Origin: Pseudomonadota bacterium
GTDB lineage: Bacteria; Myxococcota_A; UBA796; SXON01
Length of the DNA stretch: 64,000 nt
Assembly (NCBI GenBank): GCA_030685065.1
Contig: JAUXQH010000057.1
Span: 1-64,000 of the forward strand
Reading direction: 5' to 3'
In this document: positions 53,706 through 60,438 of the stretch, in pieces
How positions within the stretch are numbered: position 1 is the stretch's first letter
Layout: each line of letters starts with the position of its first letter
Notes under the pieces: model-generated
What the model saw: the letters and a program-made list of their open reading frames with translations, nothing else
Told to the model about the DNA's origin: nothing
Database searches by the model: none
Made by a program: the position numbers and the translations under genes

Positions 53706-54872
53706 CTACCGGTCGACCGGGAACCGCAGCTCGAAGGTGGTTCCCTCCCCGACGGCGCTCTGGACCTGGATGCTGCCGCGGTACTTCGTCACGATGCGGT
53801 ACACGATGTTCAGGCCAAGACCGGTGCCTTTGCCCGGCGGCTTGGTCGTGTAGAACGGATCGAAGATGAGACGCCGCTTGTCCTCGGGGATCCCCGGACC
53901 GTTGTCGCTGACGGTGGCCCATGTCCAGCCGTCCCCGTAGCCGGAAGCGATGCGCACGATGCCGCCGCCACCCGGGTGGCGCTCGAGCACGGCCTCGGCG
54001 GCGTTCTTCACGAGGTTGACGAAGACCTGCTGGATCTCGTTCGTGCGGGCATTGAGGTAGAGCCCGGCGCCAAGATCGGTCTCGAAGCGCACCTCCGAGA
54101 CGGGCGCGGAGCGCTCGACCAGCCGGAGCGCGTCGAGCACGACGCGGGAGAGCTCGACGGTGGTGAGGTATTCGCTCGTCGCGACGCGTGAATAACTGGA
54201 GAGCTCGACGACGATGTCGCGGATGGTGCGGCAGTACTCGACGACATCGCGCGCATAGCCCTGGGCGAGCGCCAGGTCCTGCTCGTCCACGACGGCCTCC
54301 GCGAGCCCCATGATGCCGAACAGCGGCGAGCTGATCTCGTGGGCGATCCCGGCCGCGAGGGTGCCGATGCCGGCCAGCTTCTCGGACTGGATGAGCTCGG
54401 CCTGCAGGCCGCGCGTTTCTTCCAGGGCCTCCTCGAGCTCCGCGTTCTTTTTCTGAAGCTCCGCGATCAACCGCCTATTTTCGAGGGCGATCTCCTGCTT
54501 CTGGAAGGCCTGGCGCACCTTCTTGCGGATGTCGAAGACGTTGTTGAGCGGCTTCAACACGTAGTCGAACGCGTCGAACTCGAGCGCGGTGAGCGCCGTC
54601 TCCAGCGACCCGTAGCCGGTGATGATCACCACCTCCGTCAGCACGTCCTTCTGTTTGGCCGCGCGCAGGAGCTCCATCCCCCCGATGTCGGGGAGGTTTT
54701 TGTCGGTCAGGAGGAGATCGACGTGGTCCTCGGCGATGACGCGCATGGCGTCGCGACCGGAGGAGCAAAGCGTGAGACGGTAAGGCTCATCCTCGAAGAC
54801 GGCCTTCAGAATTTGCAGGATGACCGGCTCGTCATCTACAACGAGCAGGTGCTTGCGCCGATCTTCGGACAA
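53706..54872 (-). CDS. Soluble receiver-histidine kinase hybrid
   Basis: 388 residues from TTG 54872, supported by a GGAGG 4 bases upstream. An N-terminal receiver domain has the acidic pocket VVDDEP, phosphoacceptor Asp57 in LLTDKNLPD and Lys in VLKPL. A coiled coil (about 125-165) links to HisKA with His178 in GIAHEISSP and a complete ATP domain: NLVKNAAEAV, DNGPGIPE, FDPFYTTKP and GTGLGLNIV. There is no membrane segment or output domain. It is first in the seven-gene minus-strand run and could supply kinase activity for the pseudokinase-like sensor next to it. Confidence 0.87.
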   Translation of the reverse strand: MSEDRRKHLLVVDDEPVILQILKAVFEDEPYRLTLCSSGRDAMRVIAEDHVDLLLTDKNLPDIGGMELLRAAKQKDVLTEVVIITGYGSLETALTALEFDAFDYVLKPLNNVFDIRKKVRQAFQKQEIALENRRLIAELQKKNAELEEALEETRGLQAELIQSEKLAGIGTLAAGIAHEISSPLFGIMGLAEAVVDEQDLALAQGYARDVVEYCRTIRDIVVELSSYSRVATSEYLTTVELSRVVLDALRLVERSAPVSEVRFETDLGAGLYLNARTNEIQQVFVNLVKNAAEAVLERHPGGGGIVRIASGYGDGWTWATVSDNGPGIPEDKRRLIFDPFYTTKPPGKGTGLGLNIVYRIVTKYRGSIQVQSAVGEGTTFELRFPVDR

Positions 54873-54876
54873 TGCC

Positions 54877-54881
54877 CCTCC
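54877..54881 (-). promoter_or_regulatory. Shine-Dalgarno deciding the TTG start at 54872
   Basis: The minus strand reads CTCGGAGGGGCATTG, with GGAGG 4 bases before TTG. The receiver fold starts seven codons later, so this start fits the domain boundary. Confidence 0.6.
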
Positions 54882-55043
54882 GAGCCGCCACCCTATCACA
54901 CGGTCCCGATCCGGCGGCCCCATGAGGTCGACCCTGCCGCGTCCCGCCTCGGCGAGCACGGTGCCGTGAGGGTCGCCTGGCAGGGCAAGGTCGCGTTTGA
55001 CAGGATACGCACCGGCGCGTGATGTTTTCCTCGCTGACGCCAC

Positions 55044-55048
55044 GGAGG
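55044..55048 (+). promoter_or_regulatory. Shine-Dalgarno deciding the TTG start at 55054
   Basis: GGAGG lies 5 bases before the TTG at 55054, in front of a lipoprotein signal peptide. An earlier in-frame start would place a polar stretch before the signal sequence. Confidence 0.6.
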
Positions 55049-55053
55049 CGCAC

Positions 55054-55677
55054 TTGAACCGTTCGCGGACGCTGCTGGTCCCCCCGTTCCCCCTCGCGAC
55101 GTTCCCCCTCGCGACGCTGCTCCTCTCGACGCTGCTCACCGGTTGCCCGAAGCCGGCCGGAGGCACGTTCATGGCGGGAGATACCCCGGAAACCGCCCCG
55201 GCCGAACAGCTCACGACCACGACCACGGCGGACGGCCTGACCGAGGTGAAGGTCGACCTCGACCGGGACGGCAAGCCCGAGATCACGAACTATTTTCGCG
55301 AGCGGACCGACGCGCCGCGCCTTCTCCTCCGGAAGGACACGGATCTGAACCACGACGGCCGCATCGATGTCCGCTCCGAGTTCGACGATGGCGGGCAGCG
55401 CGTCAAGGAGCAGCTCGACGGTGACTTCGACGGGCGCGCGGACTGGGTCGATCACTACATCGGCGGGAAGCGGACCTTCTCCGAGGTCGACACCGACTTC
55501 AACGGAACGTTCGACCTCTTCAAGTACTACGAGTCGGGCGTGGTCCGTCGCAAGGAGCGCGACTCCGACGCGGACGGCCGCATCGACTCGTGGGAGTACC
55601 TGGACGAGACCGGCACGGTCGTGAAGGTAGGCAAGGACGTCGACGGGGACGGCACGATGGACACGCGCAACCAGTAG
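55054..55677 (+). CDS. Lipoprotein with EF-hand-like Asp repeats
   Basis: 207 residues from TTG 55054. The signal peptide contains a short repeat (FPLATFPLATLLLSTLLTGC), ending in the lipobox LLTGC. The mature part repeats an Asp-rich loop plus strand unit: DLDRDGKPEI, DLNHDGRIDV, DGDFDGRADW, DTDFNGTFDL, DSDADGRIDS and DVDGDGTMDT, roughly every 22 residues. These are calcium-binding-type loops as in thrombospondin type 3 or dockerin-like repeats. Divergent from the signalling-envelope operon, and possibly exposed on the surface. Function unknown. Confidence 0.78.
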   Translation: MNRSRTLLVPPFPLATFPLATLLLSTLLTGCPKPAGGTFMAGDTPETAPAEQLTTTTTADGLTEVKVDLDRDGKPEITNYFRERTDAPRLLLRKDTDLNHDGRIDVRSEFDDGGQRVKEQLDGDFDGRADWVDHYIGGKRTFSEVDTDFNGTFDLFKYYESGVVRRKERDSDADGRIDSWEYLDETGTVVKVGKDVDGDGTMDTRNQ

Positions 55678-55709
55678 GCGGCGCACCGCCGGCGCGCCGT
55701 TCCGCCCGC

Positions 55710-55765
55710 CCGGACCGCGGCGCCCGGACTTCGGCGCCCGGACCGCGGCGCCCGAACTACGGCGC
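55710..55765. repeat. Four tandem 14-base repeats
   Basis: Four units in exact register: CCGGACCGCGGCGC, CCGGACTTCGGCGC, CCGGACCGCGGCGC and CCGAACTACGGCGC. Units 1 and 3 are identical. The last unit contains the stop codon of the minus-strand lipoprotein gene at 55757. The array lies between two convergent genes. It may be slippage-prone or part of a terminator; it is not CRISPR. Confidence 0.85.
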
Positions 55766-56137
55766 CTCGATGTCCACGGAGTCGAACGGCGCGGGGTCGC
55801 CCTCCTGCAGGTACCAGCGCACCTGGAGATCGCGGGTGACGCCCTGGAACGAGACGATCGGCTCGTAGCAGAGGGCGTCGTCTGTCTCGCCGCCCGTCCA
55901 CGCCTCGAACACGCTCACGATGTCGCCCCCGACCTCGATGACGGGGTCGAAGATGAGGCCCGTCTGCTCACGAAGGGCGTTCGAGCGCCACACCCGCGCG
56001 CTGCCATCCTTCGAGATGTCCGACTCGACGGTCGACTCCGCGGGGTCCGCCGGGTCGTAATCGGTGCAGGCGCCCTGGCCGGGGGTGATGGTCACCTGGT
56101 CGGCGCATGCGGCGAGAAAGAGGAGCGCGAGGGACAT
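55757..56137 (-). CDS. Small predicted lipoprotein
   Basis: 126 residues from ATG 56137. The signal peptide ends in the lipobox FLAAC. The mature part is acidic, with two later cysteines (GACTDYD and ALCYEP). Strands such as GLIFDPVIEVGGDIVSVFEA suggest a compact beta domain. No family is recognised, and it lacks the DTA/DTG motif of the lipoproteins at 23-40 kb. Its stop lies inside the 14-base repeat array. Confidence 0.65.
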   Translation of the reverse strand: MSLALLFLAACADQVTITPGQGACTDYDPADPAESTVESDISKDGSARVWRSNALREQTGLIFDPVIEVGGDIVSVFEAWTGGETDDALCYEPIVSFQGVTRDLQVRWYLQEGDPAPFDSVDIEAP

Positions 56138-56214
56138 GAGGGCCTCGGGGCGATGGCGGAGAGGGGGCGCGGCGGGGGCGGGCGCGGATCCTACCGCCTT
56201 CGCGGTTCGTTCTG

Positions 56215-57258
56215 TCAAGCGTACCGGCCAAGACCGCGGCGCTCGACCTCCTCGAGCAGGAGGCGCACCTCCTGGGCGTCTTCGCGACGCGCCACGAGCA
56301 GGGCGTCGGGCGTGTCCACGACGATGAGATCGTCGACACCGAGGAGCGCCACGAGCTTGCCCCGCGCGTGCACGATGTTGCCCTCCGCGCGGCGGGCCAC
56401 GACGGCGTCCGCGACGGTCACGCCGCCCTCCCCCAGGGGAAGCACGTCGAGGAGCGCCGGCCAGCTCCCCACGTCCGACCAGCCGAAGTCGACCGGCACC
56501 ACGCGGATGTCCCGGGCGCGCTCCATGACGCCGTAGTCGATGCTCGTGGCGTCGGAGAGCCCCCAGGCGTCCGCGATGGTGGCGCCGCCGTCGAGCTTCG
56601 CGATCATCGCGGCGGTGCCGGGGAGGTGCAGCGCGACCGCCTCGAGCAGCGACCGGGTCGTCCACACGAACATTCCCGCGTTCCAGAGGTGACGGCCCCC
56701 GGCGAGGAGCCGCACGGCTGTCTCCAGGGGGGGCTTCTCGACGAAGCGGCGCACGGCCCGGTCCGTCGCGTCGGGGGCCCCGTCCGGGCGGTCCTCGGGC
56801 TCGATCCAGCCGTAGGCGGTCTCGGGGCGCGTCGGCCGTACCCCCAGCGTGACGAGGGCCCCGCCCGCCGCGACCTCGGCCGCCCGTGCGAGCGAGGCTC
56901 GGAACGCAGGCTCGTCCCCGATGACGTGATCCGACGGCAGGACGGCGCAGCTGGCGCCCCCCCGACGCGCGACCTCCCAGGTTGCCCAGGCGATCGCGGG
57001 AGCGGTGTTCCGGGGGCTCGGCTCCACCAGGATCTCGATCCCGGGCACCTGCTCGCGGACGGGATCCACCATGTCGGGGCCGGTGACGACGAGGATCCGC
57101 TCGGGCGGCAGGCCGGTGCGCGCCACCGTGCGCTGGAGGAGGGTGGGCCCCCCGTCGATCGAGAGGCACTGCTTGGGGACGTTGCGTCGGGACAACGGCC
57201 AGAAGCGCGTGCCGCGCCCGCCGGCCAACACCACCGCGAAGAAGTCGGGCGGATACAT
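56215..57258 (-). CDS. manC: Mannose-1-phosphate guanylyltransferase
   Basis: 347 residues from ATG 57258, overlapping the trmL stop (ATGA). Makes GDP-mannose from mannose-1-phosphate and GTP for polysaccharide and glycoconjugate synthesis. The pyrophosphorylase signature is LAGGRGTRFWPLSR; VEPSPRNTAPAI, VLPSDHVI, RFVEKPPLETA and WNAGMFVW follow. The length matches the single-domain enzyme without an isomerase domain. The C-terminus contains VDTPDALLV, typical of the family. It could supply activated mannose for surface polymers. Confidence 0.92.
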   Translation of the reverse strand: MYPPDFFAVVLAGGRGTRFWPLSRRNVPKQCLSIDGGPTLLQRTVARTGLPPERILVVTGPDMVDPVREQVPGIEILVEPSPRNTAPAIAWATWEVARRGGASCAVLPSDHVIGDEPAFRASLARAAEVAAGGALVTLGVRPTRPETAYGWIEPEDRPDGAPDATDRAVRRFVEKPPLETAVRLLAGGRHLWNAGMFVWTTRSLLEAVALHLPGTAAMIAKLDGGATIADAWGLSDATSIDYGVMERARDIRVVPVDFGWSDVGSWPALLDVLPLGEGGVTVADAVVARRAEGNIVHARGKLVALLGVDDLIVVDTPDALLVARREDAQEVRLLLEEVERRGLGRYA

Positions 57259-57737
57259 CAGAACAGCTCCGGGCGTAGGCGGGCGAGCGCGGCGTAGGCC
57301 ACCACGGCGGCGGCGTTGGAGAGGTTGAGGCTCCGCGTGGGGCCGGTCATCGGGATCTGGAGGAGGTTCCGGCCGGCGAGCACTTCGGGCGGCAGCCCTA
57401 CCGACTCGCGTCCGAACACGAGCACGTCCCCAGCGGCGTAAGGCGCCTGTGTATACGGCATCGAGCCCTGCGACGAGAGACACCAGACGCGACGGGTGTC
57501 GACCCAGGCCCAGAAGGCGTCGAGGTCCGCGTGCTCCATCAGGTCGACGTGCTTCCAGTAGTCCAGCCCCGCCCTGCGGACCGCGCTCTCATGGGTCGAA
57601 AACCCCAGCGGGTGGACGAGGTGCAGCCGCGCGCCTACTCCGAGACACATCCTTCCAACATTTCCCGCATTTTGAGGGATCTCGGGATGCACCAACGCGA
57701 GGTGAAAGATGGGTGCAGTAGATGCTGGAGCGTCCAT
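57258..57737 (-). CDS. trmL: tRNA (cytidine(34)-2'-O)-methyltransferase TrmL-like
   Basis: 159 residues from ATG 57737, close to the usual TrmL length. SPOUT-fold motifs: VHPEIPQNAGNVGRMCLG, LVFGRESVGLP and SLNLSNAAAVVAYAAL, which form the trefoil-knot S-adenosylmethionine site. TrmL methylates the wobble ribose of leucine tRNAs. The gene is divergent from ccmA, with a 37-base gap, and is translationally coupled to manC. Confidence 0.9.
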   Translation of the reverse strand: MDAPASTAPIFHLALVHPEIPQNAGNVGRMCLGVGARLHLVHPLGFSTHESAVRRAGLDYWKHVDLMEHADLDAFWAWVDTRRVWCLSSQGSMPYTQAPYAAGDVLVFGRESVGLPPEVLAGRNLLQIPMTGPTRSLNLSNAAAVVAYAALARLRPELF

Positions 57738-57774
57738 CGGCGAGCCCGAATCTAACGCGTTAACCGGGCTGCCG

Positions 57775-58515
57775 ATGTCGGAAGCCCTGCTCGCTCCCAC
57801 AGGTCCCTCCCAAGCCCGCGCCCCCGTGGTCGTTGCCCAGAAGCTGGCACGGCGGCACGCCGGCCGATGGGCCCTCCGCGGCGTCGACCTCGAGCTCGAG
57901 CCGGGCCGCGCGCTCATGATCGTCGGGCCGAACGGATCCGGAAAAACAACGCTCATCCGTCTCCTCGGCACCGCTCTCGCCCCGACCTCCGGTTCCCTTC
58001 GCCTGTTCGGCGGCCCCGCAGAGGCCGCACGCCCCCGCGTTGCGATGCTGTCCCACGCCGACAACCACTATGACGACCTCTCCGCCCGGGAGAACCTCCT
58101 CGTCTCCGCGCGCCTGGCGGCCTCGTCCGTCGGGCGTCGGTTCGCGAACACCCCCGGCCCCGACATCGAGGCTGTGCTCGCGACCGTGGGCCTCTCCGCC
58201 CGCGCGGACGATGTGGTCCGCACCTTCTCCGCCGGCATGCGGAAGCGGCTGGCGTTCGCGCGCCTGCTGTGGAAGCGCGCCGACCTCGTCCTGCTCGACG
58301 AGCCCTATGCGGGGCTCGACCCCGCGGGCGGGCGCCTCGTCGACACCCTCGTCCACGATCTGCGGGCCACCGGCACGACCGTCGTGCTCTCCACCCACCA
58401 GATCGCGCGCGGCGCCTCGCTCTGCGACGATGCCGTGCTCCTCGAGGCTGGCCGCGTTAAGTGGCGCGGGAAAGCCGCGGACGCACCCCGGTACGCCGGG
58501 GAATCCCAGGAGTAG
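57775..58515 (+). CDS. ccmA: Cytochrome c maturation ABC transporter ATPase CcmA
   Basis: 246 residues from ATG 57775. ABC ATPase motifs: Walker A VGPNGSGKTT, Q-loop region MLSHADNHYDDLSA, signature FSAGMRKR (a variant of LSGGQ), Walker B LVLLDEP and STHQ. With CcmB it releases heme-loaded CcmE from CcmC in System I cytochrome c biogenesis. First gene of the ccmABCDEFGHI operon. The ATP domain begins about 25 residues in; the shorter start was preferred over upstream ones. Confidence 0.9.
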   Translation: MSEALLAPTGPSQARAPVVVAQKLARRHAGRWALRGVDLELEPGRALMIVGPNGSGKTTLIRLLGTALAPTSGSLRLFGGPAEAARPRVAMLSHADNHYDDLSARENLLVSARLAASSVGRRFANTPGPDIEAVLATVGLSARADDVVRTFSAGMRKRLAFARLLWKRADLVLLDEPYAGLDPAGGRLVDTLVHDLRATGTTVVLSTHQIARGASLCDDAVLLEAGRVKWRGKAADAPRYAGESQE

Positions 58516-58526
58516 CGGGCCACCCG

Positions 58527-59204
58527 ATGGAGCTTCTCCACCAATGCATCAGCGTGCTCCGAAAGGATCTACTGCAACAGTGGCGCTCGCGCGCCCGCCT
58601 GGTCGCGGTCGGTGTGTTCGGGCTCACGACGCTCCTGCTGTTCTCGTTCGCGAACGGGCCGGACAGCACGATGCTGCGCGCCAACGCCGCCGGCTACCTC
58701 TGGCTGGCGCTGCTCCTGTGCAGCACGCTGTCGCTGGCCGAATCCTTCCGCATCGAAATGCAGAACGGCGCGCTCGAGGGGCTGCTGCTCCTCCCCACCG
58801 ATCCGCGGGCGATCTACTACGGCAAGGCGCTGGCCAACCTCGCGGTGCTGACCGGCCTCGGCCTGGCGCTGATCCCGGTGATGGTGGCGCTGTACGACAC
58901 GTCGATTCCGCTGGGGGTCCACAAGCTCGCGGGCGTCATCGCCCTCGGTGCGGCGGGGCTCGTCGCGCCGGGCACGCTCTACTCGGCGCTCGCGGCCCGG
59001 GCGCGGGGAAGCGACGTGCTGCTCCCGCTCCTGCTCTTCCCGCTGGTCGTTCCGGCGCTATTGTCGTGCGTCAAGGCCACGTCGCTCATCCTCTCGGGCG
59101 ACCCGATGAGCCAGCTCGGGAGCTGGGTCGGGCTCCTCGTGGCCTTCAACGTCATCTACTGGAGCCTCTGCGGCCTGCTCTTCGGCCGCGTGGTGGAGGA
59201 TTGA
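58527..59204 (+). CDS. ccmB: Heme exporter/CcmE-release subunit CcmB
   Basis: 225 residues from ATG 58527. Six hydrophobic membrane segments. Family sequences include RKDLLQQWRSR near the N-terminus, FRIEMQNGALEGLLLLPTD and the IYYGKALANL segment. Membrane partner of CcmA. It lies 11 bases after ccmA and 4 before ccmC. Confidence 0.9.
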   Translation: MELLHQCISVLRKDLLQQWRSRARLVAVGVFGLTTLLLFSFANGPDSTMLRANAAGYLWLALLLCSTLSLAESFRIEMQNGALEGLLLLPTDPRAIYYGKALANLAVLTGLGLALIPVMVALYDTSIPLGVHKLAGVIALGAAGLVAPGTLYSALAARARGSDVLLPLLLFPLVVPALLSCVKATSLILSGDPMSQLGSWVGLLVAFNVIYWSLCGLLFGRVVED

Positions 59205-59208
59205 CTCG

Positions 59209-59889
59209 ATGAGCGGCAAGCTGTTGCAACAGCGGTGGGAACACGTCGTCGGCCTGTTCGGGGTCGTGCTGCTCGTCTGGGGCAGCGTCGAGGGGCTGTT
59301 CTTCGCGCCGCCCGATCGCTTCATGGGCGACGTGATGCGGATCATGTACGTCCATGTGCCGACGGCGTGGTCCACGCTGCTCGTCTTCACGATGGTCTTC
59401 TTCGTCGCGATCGGGTGGTTGTGGCGGGGCACCTGGGGCTGGGACGCCCTGCAGGAGGCCGGCATCGAGGTCGGCGTGGTGCTCGGATGCCTCCTCCTGT
59501 GCCAGGGCAGCATCTGGGCCCGTCCGACCTGGGGTGTCTGGTGGGACTGGGATCCTCGCCTCACGACAACGGCGGTGCTGGTGCTCGCGTTCGCCGCGAT
59601 CCTCGCGCTCCGCACGTTCGTGGACGAGCCGCGACGCCGCGCCACCTGGACAGCGGTGGCCTCGATCATCGCGTACGTCGACGTGCCGATCGTGTACTTC
59701 TCCGTGCGCTGGTGGCGATCGCTGCACCAACTGCAGAGCTCGCCGTCGACGGTGGACGGGTCGATGGTGACCCCCTTGCGAATCAACGCGTTCGCGTTGC
59801 TCTTCATCGCGATCTGGTTGGTGGTCCGGCGCTACCGAATCGCACGGCAGCGCCTCGCGGCCGAGATGACGGACCTGGAGGCGGCATGA
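59209..59889 (+). CDS. ccmC: Heme lyase CcmC
   Basis: 226 residues with six membrane segments. The tryptophan-rich heme-handling motif is WGVWWDWDPRLT; periplasmic histidines occur in MYVHVPTAW and SLHQLQSSP. CcmC delivers heme to the histidine of CcmE in the periplasm. The stop overlaps the ccmD start (ATGA). Confidence 0.93.
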   Translation: MSGKLLQQRWEHVVGLFGVVLLVWGSVEGLFFAPPDRFMGDVMRIMYVHVPTAWSTLLVFTMVFFVAIGWLWRGTWGWDALQEAGIEVGVVLGCLLLCQGSIWARPTWGVWWDWDPRLTTTAVLVLAFAAILALRTFVDEPRRRATWTAVASIIAYVDVPIVYFSVRWWRSLHQLQSSPSTVDGSMVTPLRINAFALLFIAIWLVVRRYRIARQRLAAEMTDLEAA

Positions 59890-60005
59890 CCGGGATGATC
59901 CAGGGCGGTTGGGAGTACGTGATCGCGGCCTACGGGCTCAGCTTCACCGTGCTCGTGGTGTACGCGGTGTCCATGCAGCTCCGGCTGCGACAGAAAGCAC
60001 GTTGA
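59886..60005 (+). CDS. ccmD: CcmD, small membrane protein
   Basis: 39 residues: a short N-terminal part, one membrane segment (YVIAAYGLSFTVLVVYAVSM) and a basic tail LRLRQKAR. Position between ccmC and ccmE and the tyrosine-containing WxYVxxAY pattern identify it. CcmD helps release holo-CcmE. It overlaps ccmC by 4 bases and is easy to miss because of its size. Confidence 0.85.
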   Translation: MTGMIQGGWEYVIAAYGLSFTVLVVYAVSMQLRLRQKAR

Positions 60006-60015
60006 GGGAGCAGGC

Positions 60016-60438
60016 ATGACCAACAAGCTGTGGGCGCTCGCGGCGCTCCTCCTCTCCGGCAGCGCGCTGGCCTACATCGCCGTCGGGGACCTCGGGGAGA
60101 ACCTCGTCTACTACTGGAGCCCCACCGAGATGGTGGCCGCGAAGGAAAAGGCCGTGGGCGCCACGATCCGCCTCGGCGGGCTCGTGGAGCCGGGCAGCCT
60201 CGTGCCCGACGGCCAGGTGCTCAACTTCCGCGTGACCGACGGCACGACCACCATCCCCGTCAGCACTCGCGAGGTGCCTCCGCAGATGTTCCGCGAGGGC
60301 ATCGGCGTCGTGGTGGAAGGCACGGTGGACAGCGCGGGCCAGTTCCAGAGCAAGCGCATGATGGTGAAGCACGACAACGAATACCGCGCGCCCGAGGGCG
60401 GCGAGAAGCCCGCGCTCACGACGCTGGAAGGCGGATGA
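60016..60438 (+). CDS. ccmE: Heme chaperone CcmE
   Basis: 140 residues. One N-terminal membrane anchor, then an OB-fold periplasmic domain (GATIRLGGLVEPGSL, FRVTDGTTTIPV, EGIGVVVEGT). The heme-binding site is His119 with Tyr123 in KHDNEYRAPE; most homologues read HDENY, so the Asn and Glu are swapped but the H-x3-Y spacing is kept. It carries covalent heme from CcmC to CcmF. The stop overlaps the ccmF start. Confidence 0.92.
   Translation: MTNKLWALAALLLSGSALAYIAVGDLGENLVYYWSPTEMVAAKEKAVGATIRLGGLVEPGSLVPDGQVLNFRVTDGTTTIPVSTREVPPQMFREGIGVVVEGTVDSAGQFQSKRMMVKHDNEYRAPEGGEKPALTTLEGG

Noticed and set aside
55710..55765. Possible CRISPR array
   Set aside because: The units are 14 bases and directly adjacent without spacers.
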